Positions 6,714-16,243 of a stretch of 64,000 bases of DNA are shown here, in pieces; within the stretch, counting starts at the first letter, position 1, and each line of letters opens with the position of its first letter. The DNA is taken from NCBI RefSeq assembly GCF_049116555.1, contig NZ_JAGDYT010000001.1:372001-436000 (forward strand), in the 5' to 3' direction. Origin of the DNA: Maricaulis maris_C (lineage in GTDB: Bacteria; Pseudomonadota; Alphaproteobacteria; Caulobacterales; Maricaulaceae). Below the pieces are notes generated by a model. It was not told where the DNA came from. It ran no database searches and was given only the letters and a program-made list of their open reading frames with translations. The translations under genes and the position numbers were made by a program.

Positions 6714-9521
6714 CTAGTAGGTGAAGCGGACACCGAAGACGGCGGACCAGCCGTATTCCTCAAGCTGCTCGACCCGGTCGATCCCGTCGGGGCGGGTGAC
6801 CGCCTGATAGGGCTCGTCGGTGACATTCTTCAGATCACCGAAGACCTGCAGAAAATCATTGAACTCATACTTGGCCGAGAGGTCGAGCTGGGAGTGTTCC
6901 AGCACCCAGCGGTCTTCGTCCGCCCCGCCGCGGATCTCGTCGAGATACTCGGATCGGGTCGAGACAACAGCGCGCAAATCCCAGGGGCCATTGTCATAGC
7001 CCAGGACGGCATTCCAGACCGTGTCGGACTGGCGCGGCAGCGGGATGATGCGGCCGTCAGCCAGCGTGGCTTCACTGTCGGAGGCGGTGAAGTTGAAACC
7101 ACTGATAAAGCCCTCGACCGGCAGGAAGTCGAGCGCCTGCTGGTAGTTGAACTCGATGCCGGACACTTCGGCCTCGGGCAGGTTGATGAAGGAGGAGGCC
7201 TCGTCGAAGAAGCGGCCGTTCAGCGTGATGTCCTCATAACCGACACCGCCGATGACATTCTCCAGATCCTTGAAGAAGTAGCCGAGATACACGACCGCAT
7301 CATTGTTCGGATACCACTCGATGGAGACGTCGAAATTGTCGGCTTCCAGACGCTGGAGGTCCGGATTGCCGAACTCGCCCTCGACCTCGTCATCGTCATT
7401 CTGCTCAACCAGGATGCGGGGGGCGAACTGGCCCGGATTCGGTCGCTGGATCGAGGCGAAATAGGCGCCGCGGACGATGACATTCTCGGTCAGTTCATAG
7501 CGGGCCAGGATGGAGGGCAGGACGTCGGTATAGTCATCGCTGGCGCTGGTCGGCGTCACGAAAACCGTGTCCTCGGTCAGCACGACCCCGCCGACGGTGG
7601 CGTCTTCCTCGGCAAGGAAGGTTTCATAACCGCGTGCCGCCATGTCGGTCTGTTCGACGCGGACACCGCCGACAACGCGCAGCGGGCCGTTTTCGACCGA
7701 GCCCATGAGATAGCCGGCCACAACATCTTCCTCGACGCGATAGGAGGCGCCGAAGCTGTCGATGTCGCTGTCGACCGACACATAGTCGAGGCTGCCCAGA
7801 TTGGTGAAGAAATAATCGCGAACGCGGGTCGGGTTCGGAACCGGGCCGATCGGGCCCTGGCCGTAATCGACCGTGCGGGCGACGTCCGAGAGCAGGAGGC
7901 TGGTGTCATCATAGACATCGAAGTCCAGCGCATACTTCTTGTCGCGTGTGCGGGCCCGGACGCCGTACTGGATATAGCTCGGCAGGCCGCCCAGCTCGGT
8001 ATCGTGACGGATATTCAAGGTCGCCGTATATTCGCGGTCCTGCGACAGGCCATTGGTCAGCTCGTAGCCCTGATTTTCGTACAGCGAGCTATCGAACACG
8101 CGGTCCGTCGTCGTGCCACCGGCGAAGGTGAGGTGCGGGCGCATCGGGTCGGAGACATCAATCCCGAAGGTTTCGCCATCCTCGAACTCATAGCTGAAAT
8201 CGACGTCGAGCCGGTTCGGCTCGGCTTCCTCGGCATAGACGTAAGAGAGCGACCAGTCGACGGTGGTCCCGCCATTGATCCACTCGCCACCGAAATCCGA
8301 CGCGAAGATCATCTGGGTTTCCAGCCGGTCCTTCACATCGCGGTCGATTTCCATCTCACTGGCCGTGAAGACCGCCAGATCGCCCGAGGAGGCAGCGTCG
8401 TCATATTCCGCATCCTCGTATTTGATCTCGACCCGGTTGCGGACCTCCTGGTCCGAGAAGTCTGACCAGGTCGTGCGGGTATAGAATGTGAGGTCGTTAT
8501 TGACGCGATAGTCCAGGTTCAGGACCGCAGTCGTGCGCTCCCGCGTGACCTGGTAGTTGCGCATCTCGACTTCGTTCGGGAAGGGCACGCTCTCATCGAT
8601 GTCCCAGCCGCCATCAACCTCGAAGCTCTCCGAGCCGAAGACGCGTTCCTGGTGCGAAAGCGAGCCGGCCACGCCGAGGCGGCCATCCATGAAGTTGTTG
8701 GCGAAATTGATCGAGCCGCGATAGCCGTATTCTTGTTCGAGATCGGAATAGAGCGAGGCGACCCGGGCGCGGACGTAGAGCTGGTCGACATCGAGGCCTG
8801 ACGTGGTCTCGATCTCGACATTGCCGCCGACACTGTCGCCGTCCATGTTCGGCAGGAGCGACTTGTTGATGACAACCGAGGACAGGACATCGGCGTCGAT
8901 GACGTCGAGGCCGACCTGCCGGTCTTCCGCTTCCGGTGAGGTCAGGCGCACACCATTGATCGAGGTCGAGACCAGGTTCGGATCAAGACCGCGGATCGAG
9001 ACAAAGCGACCCTCGCCCTGGTCGTTGAGGACGTTCACGCCGACCGCACGACGGGCGGCTTCAGCGACATTCTCGTCGGGGAATTGGCCGATCGCATCCG
9101 AGGAGAGGACGGCGATATTGCCGTCATTGGCGCGTTGTCGGGAGAGCGCGGAGTTCAGCGCGCCGCGCTGGCCCATCACGAGGATATTGTCGACATAGTC
9201 GACATCATCACCCAGCGTGATGGTCGGAGACACCGTGTCGGTCACGGTTGCCAGATTGACGCTGACCTCACGCGCATCGGCCCCGACATAGCTGACACGC
9301 AGCGTGTATTCGCCGGCGGCGAGGCCGGTGACGCGGAACGTACCGTCGGCGCCGACTGTGGCGGTCTGACCGGTTTCAAGGATGCGAACCGTGGCACCTT
9401 CAAGACCGACGGTCTCGGATGCATCGGTGACGCGACCGGCGATCGTGCCGGCCTGGGCGGCACCGGCGACAGCAAGTGCAAGCACGGAAGCCGTGCTGAG
9501 CATGGCGATGGTGGTCTTCAT
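6714..9521 (-). CDS. TonB-dependent outer-membrane receptor with carboxypeptidase-like N-domain
   Basis: A 935-aa outer-membrane receptor that takes up a bound ligand using TonB energy. Signal peptide at residues 1-24 (ends AGAAQA). Residues about 25-105 form a CarboxypepD_reg-like beta-sandwich (GRVTD...GLEGATVRI...GTFRVTGLAAG). The plug follows (SRQRANDGNIAVLSSDAIGQ, then VSIRGLDPNLVSTSINGVRL). The rest is a 22-strand-type barrel ending in the aromatic residue of VRFTY. The start at 9519-9521 has GAGGGGG upstream. The architecture fits the large Xanthomonas/Caulobacter receptor group. It is divergent from a beta-propeller phytase, 239 bp apart. Pairing of such phytases with TonB receptors is known, so phytate-derived phosphate or its metal complex is the inferred substrate. 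Confidence 0.93.
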   Translation of the reverse strand: MKTTIAMLSTASVLALAVAGAAQAGTIAGRVTDASETVGLEGATVRILETGQTATVGADGTFRVTGLAAGEYTLRVSYVGADAREVSVNLATVTDTVSPTITLGDDVDYVDNILVMGQRGALNSALSRQRANDGNIAVLSSDAIGQFPDENVAEAARRAVGVNVLNDQGEGRFVSIRGLDPNLVSTSINGVRLTSPEAEDRQVGLDVIDADVLSSVVINKSLLPNMDGDSVGGNVEIETTSGLDVDQLYVRARVASLYSDLEQEYGYRGSINFANNFMDGRLGVAGSLSHQERVFGSESFEVDGGWDIDESVPFPNEVEMRNYQVTRERTTAVLNLDYRVNNDLTFYTRTTWSDFSDQEVRNRVEIKYEDAEYDDAASSGDLAVFTASEMEIDRDVKDRLETQMIFASDFGGEWINGGTTVDWSLSYVYAEEAEPNRLDVDFSYEFEDGETFGIDVSDPMRPHLTFAGGTTTDRVFDSSLYENQGYELTNGLSQDREYTATLNIRHDTELGGLPSYIQYGVRARTRDKKYALDFDVYDDTSLLLSDVARTVDYGQGPIGPVPNPTRVRDYFFTNLGSLDYVSVDSDIDSFGASYRVEEDVVAGYLMGSVENGPLRVVGGVRVEQTDMAARGYETFLAEEDATVGGVVLTEDTVFVTPTSASDDYTDVLPSILARYELTENVIVRGAYFASIQRPNPGQFAPRILVEQNDDDEVEGEFGNPDLQRLEADNFDVSIEWYPNNDAVVYLGYFFKDLENVIGGVGYEDITLNGRFFDEASSFINLPEAEVSGIEFNYQQALDFLPVEGFISGFNFTASDSEATLADGRIIPLPRQSDTVWNAVLGYDNGPWDLRAVVSTRSEYLDEIRGGADEDRWVLEHSQLDLSAKYEFNDFLQVFGDLKNVTDEPYQAVTRPDGIDRVEQLEEYGWSAVFGVRFTY

Positions 9522-9676
9522 GGGAGTCCCCCTCACATGGACTGACGACAGCCTTGCCCGAGCGGGCAAAGTCGCGGTCTCTATGCGCGGCGATCAGCAA
9601 CACGGTGATGACGGTTTGGTCTCACCTTCATGTCGGTTCTGCGAGCTGTTCGTGAAAACGGGTAACGCCGTAATTA

Positions 9677-9694
9677 TTGTCACGGAAATGTCGC
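9677..9694 (+). promoter_or_regulatory. Candidate Pho-box-like site upstream of the phytase
   Basis: TTGTCAC-GGAA-ATGTCGC resembles two 7-bp PhoB half sites (consensus CTGTCAT) spaced by 4 nt. It lies between the divergent TonB receptor and phytase genes, where phosphate control would make sense. The nearest -10-like TATAAG (9697-9702) is closer than in classical PhoB promoters, so this is a weak call. Confidence 0.3.
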
Positions 9695-9760
9695 CATATA
9701 AGGGCTTGGCGCCCATTTCCCGGCGGGCTATCGCGCCTCGGCAGGAATGGGAGAAATGCC

Positions 9761-10798
9761 ATGAAACAGCTGTTGGGACTATTAGCCGGCGCGAGCGCCC
9801 TGGCCGCGTGCAGCCAGGGTCTGCCACCGATCGAGATTGAGGCGGCGCGAGAAACGGCCAGCGTTGCCGGAACCGGTGATGCCGCCGATGATCCGGCAGT
9901 CTGGGTCGCCGACAATCCGGCTGACAGCCTGATATTCGGGACCGACAAGGATAACGGCATCTATGTCTACACCCTGACGGGCGAGGAGCATGCCTACCTG
10001 CCTGAGGGCCGACTCAACAATATCGATGTGCGCTATGGTTTCGATCTGGGTGACCGGATCGTTGATATCGCCGCGGCGTCCGACCGCTCCAATGGCGGCA
10101 TCGCCTTCTTCCTCATCGATCCGGCGACCCGCGACGTCTCCTATGTCGGTGCCGTGACGGTCGCAAATGTGACCGAGCCATACGGGTTTTGCCTCTACCG
10201 CTCGCCGGTCGACCAGGCACTCTATGCTTTCCTGTCGGACAAGGAGCCAGGCACATTCGTCCAGTACGCACTCGGCTGGGACGGTGCCATGGTAACGACC
10301 GAAGAGGTGCGCCGTGTCACGCTCGGCACGATCGCCGAGGGCTGTGTCGCCGATGACCGGACCGGTCGGCTCTACATGAATGAGGAAAATGTCGGCGTGT
10401 GGACGATGGGCGCCGAGCCGGGCGACCCCGCCGAACCGCAACCGATCGCCGCCACGGATGGCCGCGAGATCACCGCTGATGCCGAGGGGGCCGCGCTCCT
10501 GCCGCGGGGCGAGACCGGCGGTTGGCTTGTTGTTTCCAGCCAGGGCGACAACACCTATGCCGTCTATGAGCTGGAAGGCCATGCCTTCGTGACGCGCCTG
10601 CAGATCGTCGATGCGGCGATTGATGGGGTCACGCACACGGACGGGCTCGACATTTCCGCCGCCAGTCTCGGCCCTGACTTCCCGGCCGGTGTTCTGGTGG
10701 TCCAGGACGATGAAAACGACACCGGCGGGCAGAATTTCAAATTTGTTGATCTGCAGGCGGTGATCGCGGCGATTGAGGCCGGTGCCGCTGAGGATTAG
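9761..10798 (+). CDS. Beta-propeller phytase (3-phytase) lipoprotein
   Basis: A 345-aa secreted phosphatase that releases phosphate from phytate in a calcium-dependent manner, judged by family. The lipoprotein signal ends LAAC with lipidated Cys at residue 17. Family blocks are visible in order: GDAADDPAVWV, KDNGIYVYTLTG, NNIDVRYGF, GGIAFFLID, EPYGFCLY, GCVADDRTGRLYMNEE, DAEGAALL, SSQGDNTYAVYE and THTDGLDI. These match the acidic metal- and phosphate-binding loops of the six-bladed propeller. The ATG at 9761 follows GGGAGAAATGCC. It is divergent from the TonB receptor and probably works with it at the outer membrane. The small gene at 10808 follows by 9 bp. Confidence 0.9.
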   Translation: MKQLLGLLAGASALAACSQGLPPIEIEAARETASVAGTGDAADDPAVWVADNPADSLIFGTDKDNGIYVYTLTGEEHAYLPEGRLNNIDVRYGFDLGDRIVDIAAASDRSNGGIAFFLIDPATRDVSYVGAVTVANVTEPYGFCLYRSPVDQALYAFLSDKEPGTFVQYALGWDGAMVTTEEVRRVTLGTIAEGCVADDRTGRLYMNEENVGVWTMGAEPGDPAEPQPIAATDGREITADAEGAALLPRGETGGWLVVSSQGDNTYAVYELEGHAFVTRLQIVDAAIDGVTHTDGLDISAASLGPDFPAGVLVVQDDENDTGGQNFKFVDLQAVIAAIEAGAAED

Positions 10799-10807
10799 AC
10801 AGTCTGG

Positions 10808-11110
10808 ATGGCCTTGCTTGTCCCGGTTGTCCTGATTGTCATTCTGCTGTTTCTCGCTCTGCGCTATCGCTCCCGCGATGGCGGGCTGAAGGTCTGCCTG
10901 GCGCGCGTCGAGGCCGCGTTGGTCGCGGCGCCCGGGGGCGATGATGTGGATGTCGCGCTTTCCAGCGAAGATGTGGATGCCCTGCGAGAGGCGCCGGAAC
11001 ACTTGTTTCGCTTGGTTGTGACCAGGCGCGAGGGTGCCGACAAGCAGACCCGGCAACGGGCGCTGGCCGCGATACGCGAGTATCGCGAGTTCCGGGGCTG
11101 GAAAACCTGA
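10808..11110 (+). CDS. Small hypothetical protein with N-terminal membrane helix
   Basis: A 100-aa protein I do not recognise. Residues about 2-19 form one strong hydrophobic helix ending at RYRSRDGG, so the rest is probably cytosolic. The remainder is charged and helical. It begins 9 bp after the phytase stop and is probably cotranscribed. No clear ribosome site is seen, but codon use and GC fit its neighbours. Confidence 0.6.
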   Translation: MALLVPVVLIVILLFLALRYRSRDGGLKVCLARVEAALVAAPGGDDVDVALSSEDVDALREAPEHLFRLVVTRREGADKQTRQRALAAIREYREFRGWKT

Positions 11111-11154
11111 TGGTCGGCGATTGTCTTCGGCAGGCTGATGGCTAGTCTCGGGCC

Positions 11155-12267
11155 ATGACACTGTTTGCCGTCAATCTCCTGCAATTTGCCTTGATCGCGG
11201 TCGCCGGCCTGGGGGTCGCATTGACCGTGTCCGAGCCACGCCTCCGGGCGGTGTCCACCTTACTGGCGGTGTCGGCGCTCTGGATGGTCTTCAATTTCCT
11301 CGAAGAGACCTCGGGTTTTCGCGATATCTGGCTGGTGACGCCAGCCTTCAGGCTGGCCATTCCGGCGCTGGTCTATCTGATCGTGCGCGGCGTGATCATC
11401 GCCGGCCCTGCCCTGCGCTGGAGGGATTGGCCGCATGTGGTCCCCTTCCTGGCCGCGCTTGCGCTCACACCCCAGATCGGGCTGGTCGAACATGCCGCCC
11501 GTATCAGCCTGTTTGTCTATTCAGCGGCGGCGCTCTTTCTGGTGCGCCGGTTTCACCGTGCGACCCGGGACATGCGGTCCGACGCGCGGACCATCCAGCT
11601 GAACTGGATGGTCGCGATGCTCGTCTTTTATATCGTTGACGGGGTATTCGACATCCTTCGCATGGACGCGCACTGGCTGCACCCGTACTGGCCCTGGCTG
11701 GATACCCAGTCGGCCTATGTCTTCCAGATCGCTGTGTCACTGGTCTCCACCTGCGTTCTGGTCGTCCTGGCCGTGCAGCATGCCCGGATGTTTTCGGGTC
11801 TCGATGACCGGGCCCTGGCGGCCTGGGCCGCGGGGCAGGCCTCGCCTCAATCTGCCGATGATAGCGCCGCGGCCAGCGAGGCCGCGATGGCCGATTTCAG
11901 ACGCGTCGAGACCGCGGTCCGCGATGACGCGCTTTACACCGAACCCCGTTTGACGCGGCAGGAGGTCGCTGTGGCGGCCGGCCTCACCGAGCGCGCGGTG
12001 ACACTGGCCATCAAGTCGTCCACAGGGCGGAACTTCAACGACTACATCAATTCGCTCCGGATCGAGGATGTCTGCGCGATGATGAAGGAGGATGCTGCGG
12101 CGCCCGCGCGCCGTCGTGTCATTGACCTCGCATTCACCGCCGGCTTCAGTTCCAAGTCCGTCTTCAACGCCGTGTTCAAGCGCGAGACCGGGCAGACCCC
12201 ATCCGCCTTCGCGGCGACGCTGGGCGCTCCTCTGGAGAGTGCGGAATCCGGTCGGGCCGGCAGCTGA
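11155..12267 (+). CDS. AraC-family regulator with N-terminal multi-pass membrane domain
   Basis: A 370-aa protein. The N-terminal 210 residues contain about seven hydrophobic helices, and the C-terminal part (about 255-350) is an AraC double helix-turn-helix. Visible AraC features are the first HTH around EPRLTRQEVAVAAGLTERAV and the second around VIDLAFTAGFSSKSVFNAVFKRETGQTPSAF. Such fusions are thought to sense a membrane or external signal and act directly on DNA. The next gene is an amidohydrolase on the same strand, 88 bp on, a possible target. No ligand can be named. Confidence 0.88.
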   Translation: MTLFAVNLLQFALIAVAGLGVALTVSEPRLRAVSTLLAVSALWMVFNFLEETSGFRDIWLVTPAFRLAIPALVYLIVRGVIIAGPALRWRDWPHVVPFLAALALTPQIGLVEHAARISLFVYSAAALFLVRRFHRATRDMRSDARTIQLNWMVAMLVFYIVDGVFDILRMDAHWLHPYWPWLDTQSAYVFQIAVSLVSTCVLVVLAVQHARMFSGLDDRALAAWAAGQASPQSADDSAAASEAAMADFRRVETAVRDDALYTEPRLTRQEVAVAAGLTERAVTLAIKSSTGRNFNDYINSLRIEDVCAMMKEDAAAPARRRVIDLAFTAGFSSKSVFNAVFKRETGQTPSAFAATLGAPLESAESGRAGS

Positions 12268-12355
12268 CGCATTCCGTACGTCCGGAATCCGGATATCGGG
12301 CGCACCGTTTGGCCAGTCGTGATCCTGTCATCCCGTCATCAATCGGGAGACAGAC

Positions 12356-13768
12356 ATGCATCGACTTTTCGTGGCCCTCGGACTTCTTCTCGGCATTGCC
12401 TCTGTGATCATTCTTGCCCGGGCGCAGTATCTGCCCGGGGCGATGCGCCCGGATCAGGACGCGTCCCGATCCTACCTCATTGCCAATGCCACCCTGCTCG
12501 ACCCGGCGACCGAGGGTCTGCGGCCGGACGGTCATGTCCTCGTGATCGACGGGCGGATCGAGGCCGTTGGAACCGGGGCTTTGCCCGCACGGCCCGACGG
12601 AGTCGCGATGATCGATGCCAATGGCCAGGTCCTGATGCCGGGCCTGATCGATGTGCATGTCCACATCTTCGACGAGACCGACCTGGCGGCCGGGCTGGCG
12701 CACGGTGTCACGACGGTTCGCAATATGGGCGGCTTTCCCTTCCATCTGCCGCTCGCCCGTCAGATTGAGCGCGGTGAGATTTACGGGCCGCGCCTTTTGA
12801 CGACCGGGCCGATTCTCAACGAGGTCGGTGGTCGCAACGGCAATGCCCTGCACGAAGCGGTCGATGGCGCAGACGAGGCGCGCGCCAGTGTGCGGCGGCA
12901 ATATGCGGCGGGGTTTCGCCATCTCAAGCTCTATTCGAACCTGTCCCGGGAGAGTTTCGCTGCGATCCGCGAGGAGGCCGCTGCGCTGGGGATGACGATG
13001 AGCGGGCACCCGGTCGAAGGTACCGAAGCCGATCCCGTCGACTTCTCGGCTTCGCTGGAGGCCGGCCTGCGAACACTTGAGCATGCGGAGTCGATCGTTT
13101 GGTACGGGCTCGACGATGATATGGACCCTGATCGCATGCGCGCGCTGGCTCGCCAGATTGCCGCGTCCGGGACAGTGGTCGATCCCACGCTTGTCGTGCA
13201 CGAAAATCTGGCGCGGATCGTCGAAACCGCCGGCGCGCATATCACGCGACCCGAGATGGCCGGCTACAATCCGGTGATTGCCGGTTATGAGCGGGAGGGA
13301 TGGGAGTACTGGAGCGCCTATCAGCATGATGACCGGACCCGGATGCAGGCCTTCTATGTCGCCTTCACCGGGGCGCTTCATCAGGCTGGGGTAGCCCTGA
13401 CCGTTGGGACGGATTCCGGGGTGATGGTTTCACCGCACGGTGTCTCCACACTTCGTGAGATGGAAATCCTGGTGGATGCAGGGCTGACCCCGCTCGAGGC
13501 CATCCGGGCCGCCACGCTGAATGGCGCGGACGTGCTGGGTCTGGATGGTCAGGTCGGCTGCCTGGCGGTCGACTGCGCCGCCGACCTGATCCTGGTGGAC
13601 GGTGATCCGACGCAGGACCTCGCCCGTCTCCATGACCTCGCAGCGGTGATGCGGGATGGTCGCTGGCTTGATCGTGACCAGCTGGATGCCTTGGCTGAAG
13701 CGGCAAGACATCCGTCCTCGCTGCGCACTTGGTGGCGCCTGGGCCAGCACCGACTGGCTGTTCGGTAG
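12356..13768 (+). CDS. Amidohydrolase-superfamily hydrolase, membrane-anchored or secreted
   Basis: A 470-aa TIM-barrel metallohydrolase of the imidazolonepropionase/prolidase-like group. An N-terminal hydrophobic segment (about 3-22) suggests a signal anchor. Metal ligands are all visible: HxH at H101/H103 (PGLIDVHVH), the candidate carboxylated Lys191 in LKLYSN, H218 in SGHPVEG, H243 in LEHAES, and Asp353 in TVGTDSG. The substrate cannot be told from sequence; relatives cleave cyclic amides or Xaa-Pro dipeptides. The start ATG at 12356 is preceded by GGGAGA. It follows the AraC-type regulator gene. Confidence 0.88.
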   Translation: MHRLFVALGLLLGIASVIILARAQYLPGAMRPDQDASRSYLIANATLLDPATEGLRPDGHVLVIDGRIEAVGTGALPARPDGVAMIDANGQVLMPGLIDVHVHIFDETDLAAGLAHGVTTVRNMGGFPFHLPLARQIERGEIYGPRLLTTGPILNEVGGRNGNALHEAVDGADEARASVRRQYAAGFRHLKLYSNLSRESFAAIREEAAALGMTMSGHPVEGTEADPVDFSASLEAGLRTLEHAESIVWYGLDDDMDPDRMRALARQIAASGTVVDPTLVVHENLARIVETAGAHITRPEMAGYNPVIAGYEREGWEYWSAYQHDDRTRMQAFYVAFTGALHQAGVALTVGTDSGVMVSPHGVSTLREMEILVDAGLTPLEAIRAATLNGADVLGLDGQVGCLAVDCAADLILVDGDPTQDLARLHDLAAVMRDGRWLDRDQLDALAEAARHPSSLRTWWRLGQHRLAVR

Positions 13769-13911
13769 CCGGGGATATCACGTCTGGCGGTGGCCGTCGG
13801 CTTGGGCGCGGGGGGCTGGCAAGGATGTTGACGCCGTGGCCATTAGACGCTTGTGTTGAGGCCAAATCGCAACCAGGGGGCGGGCGCTGTGGAGTTTTTT
13901 CTGCTTTTTTG

Positions 13912-14274
13912 ATGGTCGCACTTATGGCTCCGCTCGCCTTGAAAGAGCAGAGGTATCGCAAGCGCGAGACGGAGGCCCTGGTGGCGATCGAACGGGAGAT
14001 GGAGAGAAATCTCGCCGCCCTTCGCGAGGCCGCCGAACACCGGTTCCGCAGAAACTATGACGTTGCCCGAACGGGCTGTGCGCTGGCGGATACGCCGCTC
14101 TTTATCGTCGCCCATGTCGAAGCGGCGTATGCCGATGACATTTGCGATGAGCGCGCATTGCTTGAGGCCCTGAAAGCGCTTGGAGAGTGTCTCGACAAGC
14201 GTGCGCCTGCCCGCAAACAAAAACGCCCGGCCGATGGGCCGGGCGCTTCCGTGTCTGGGACCGCAGACGCCTAG
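13912..14274 (+). CDS. Doubtful small protein with one membrane segment
   Basis: An open frame of about 120 aa with a short hydrophobic start (MVALMAPLAL) followed by a charged helix (KEQRYRKRETEALVAIERE) and a domain with three Cys. The first 100 residues look protein-like, but the last 20 are translated from the etfA terminator stem (14224-14245). The frame also overlaps the etfA stop by 4 bp. No family recognised and no good ribosome site. It may be a real orphan or a chance frame. Confidence 0.35.
   Translation: MVALMAPLALKEQRYRKRETEALVAIEREMERNLAALREAAEHRFRRNYDVARTGCALADTPLFIVAHVEAAYADDICDERALLEALKALGECLDKRAPARKQKRPADGPGASVSGTADA
14224..14245 (-). terminator. Rho-independent terminator of the etfBA operon
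   Basis: Perfect 9-bp stem CGCCCGGCC / GGCCGGGCG with a 4-nt loop. On the minus strand it is followed by TTTTTGTTT. It lies 25 bp beyond the etfA stop. Confidence 0.88.
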
Positions 14275-15197
14275 AGCGCTTCGTCGAGCTCGGGCAGCGC
14301 GGTGAAGAGATCCGCGACCAGGCCGTAATCGGCGACCTGGAAGATCGGGGCTTCCTCATCCTTGTTGATGGCGACGATGACCTTGGAGTCCTTCATGCCG
14401 GCGAGGTGCTGGATGGCACCGGAAATACCGACCGCAATATAGAGCTCGGGGGCGACGACCTTGCCGGTCTGGCCAACCTGATAGTCGTTCGGGACATAGC
14501 CGGCATCGACCGCGGCGCGCGAGGCACCGACAGCGGCGCCGAGCTTGTCAGCGATAGAGTCGAGCAGGTGGAAATTGTCACCGGACTGCATGCCGCGACC
14601 GCCGGAGATGACGATCTTGGCCGCGGTCAGTTCCGGCCGGTCCGACTTGGACAATTCCTCGGAGACGAATTCCGACTTGAACGGGCCTGACGCGGCACCG
14701 AGATCCTCGATGCTGGCCGAGCCGCCATCGCCGACCTTTTCGAAGGTCGTCGGGCGAACCGTGATGACCTTCTTGGCGTCAGAGGACTTCACCGTCATCA
14801 TCGCATTGCCGGCATAGACCGGGCGGGTGAAGGTGTCCGGTGCTTCGACCGCGGAGATTTCCGAAATCTGCATCACGTCGAGCTTCGCGGCGACGCGCGG
14901 CATGAAATTCTTGCCAGACGTGGTCGCAGCGGCGAGCAAGGCGTCATAATCGCTCATCAGCGGTGTGACGAGGGCGTCCATCGCTTCGGCGGTCGGCTTG
15001 GCGAGGCCATCGCTCTCCGCGTGCAGCACTTTGGCAACGCCGTCGAGCTTGGCAGCCGCATCGGCCACGGCCTGGGCGTTGGAACCGGCGACGAGGACGT
15101 GGATGTCACCACCCAGACCCTTGGCAGCCGTGACGACGGCGCGGGTGGCGTCGTTCAGCGTGGCATTGTCGTGTTCGGCAATTACGAGAACAGTCAT
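14271..15197 (-). CDS. etfA: Electron transfer flavoprotein alpha subunit
   Basis: FAD-binding subunit of ETF, which takes electrons from acyl-CoA and other dehydrogenases and passes them to ETF-ubiquinone oxidoreductase. The 308-aa length is normal. The C-terminal FAD domain shows SGGRGMQSGDNF, then LGAAVGASRAAVDAGY, VGQTGKVVAPELYIA and GISGAIQHLAGM, all ETF-alpha hallmarks. It is the second gene of an etfB-etfA operon, starting 2 bp after the etfB stop. A strong terminator follows. Confidence 0.97.
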   Translation of the reverse strand: MTVLVIAEHDNATLNDATRAVVTAAKGLGGDIHVLVAGSNAQAVADAAAKLDGVAKVLHAESDGLAKPTAEAMDALVTPLMSDYDALLAAATTSGKNFMPRVAAKLDVMQISEISAVEAPDTFTRPVYAGNAMMTVKSSDAKKVITVRPTTFEKVGDGGSASIEDLGAASGPFKSEFVSEELSKSDRPELTAAKIVISGGRGMQSGDNFHLLDSIADKLGAAVGASRAAVDAGYVPNDYQVGQTGKVVAPELYIAVGISGAIQHLAGMKDSKVIVAINKDEEAPIFQVADYGLVADLFTALPELDEAL

Positions 15198-15199
15198 GG

Positions 15200-15949
15200 T
15201 CAGATCACTCCCGCTTCATTTTTCAGCTTGTCGACCAGTTCGGCGACGCTCTCGACCTTGATGCCGGCTTCGCGCTTGGGCGGCTCGGTCACCTTCATAA
15301 CGGTCAGGCGCGGCGCAGTGTCGACGCCATAATCAGCCGGTGTCTTGGTGTCGATCGGCTTGCGCTTGGCCTTCATGATATTTGGCAGCGACGCATAACG
15401 CGGCTCGTTGAGGCGCAGATCAGTGGTGATCACGGCCGGCAGTGAGAGCGACAGGGTCTGCAATCCGCCATCGATTTCGCGCGTGACCTTGGCCTTGCCG
15501 TCGGCAATCTCGACTTCCGAGGCGAAGGTGCCTTGCGGCCAGTCCAGCAATGCAGCGAGCATCTGGCCGGTCTGGTTGTTGTCGCCATCAATGGCCTGTT
15601 TGCCGAGAAGGACGATTTCCGGGCCCTCTTCGTCGACCACAGCCTTCAGGAGCTTGGCAATGGCGAGCGGCTCGGCCGCATCATCAGTCTGGATCAGAAT
15701 GCCGCGATCGGCGCCCATGGCCAGGGCCGTACGGATCGTCTCCTGGGCCTGGGCCGGCCCGATGGAGACCACGACGATCTCTTCGGCCACGCCCTTTTCC
15801 TTGAGACGGATCGCTTCTTCGACCGCTATCTCACAGAAGGGGTTCATGGACATTTTGACATTCGCGAGGTCGACGCCCGTTTGGTCGGGCTTGACGCGGA
15901 CCTTCACGTTGTAATCGACGACCCGTTTGACGGGGACGAGAATCTTCAT
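15200..15949 (-). CDS. etfB: Electron transfer flavoprotein beta subunit
   Basis: The 249-aa AMP-binding partner of EtfA. Recognisable blocks are MKILVPVKRVVDYN at the start, NPFCEIAVEEAIRLKEKG, GKQAIDGDNNQTGQMLAALLDWPQ, and the recognition region near LRLNEPRYASLPNIMKAKRKP. The start at 15947-15949 is the first codon of the conserved N-terminus. It is first gene of the etfBA unit; the upstream 295 bp to the next gene hold no recognisable coding sequence. Confidence 0.97.
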   Translation of the reverse strand: MKILVPVKRVVDYNVKVRVKPDQTGVDLANVKMSMNPFCEIAVEEAIRLKEKGVAEEIVVVSIGPAQAQETIRTALAMGADRGILIQTDDAAEPLAIAKLLKAVVDEEGPEIVLLGKQAIDGDNNQTGQMLAALLDWPQGTFASEVEIADGKAKVTREIDGGLQTLSLSLPAVITTDLRLNEPRYASLPNIMKAKRKPIDTKTPADYGVDTAPRLTVMKVTEPPKREAGIKVESVAELVDKLKNEAGVI

Positions 15950-16243
15950 GCTGGGGCTCCGGTTGGCCGCGCGCGGAACAAGGTTCGCGCACCTGACAAG
16001 AATAGGCCGGGAACCTGCCTTCGCCAGTGCGGTAAGTCAATGCATCCCGCTGGCTTACGCCCGCGTCAATTCGCAGCTACGGTATAGTCGGTATGTGTTG
16101 CCATGCTGACTTTATTGGATCAGTCAGCCGCCTTGGCACGCGACATAGCGCCCTTTGCGACGAGGTCAGCTGGCAGCATTTAGATGTTTCGGTACGTTTC
16201 CTTGTCGACCGCTTTGCAGGGCCGGGCCATCGCCCGCCTGGTC

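Noticed and set aside
6618..8465. Long plus-strand frame (about 615 codons) opposite the TonB receptor
   Set aside because: Complement of a clear receptor gene; no ribosome site or domain pattern.
9782..11161. 459-codon minus-strand frame across the phytase
   Set aside because: Phytase blocks on the plus strand are unmistakable; the antisense frame has no motifs.
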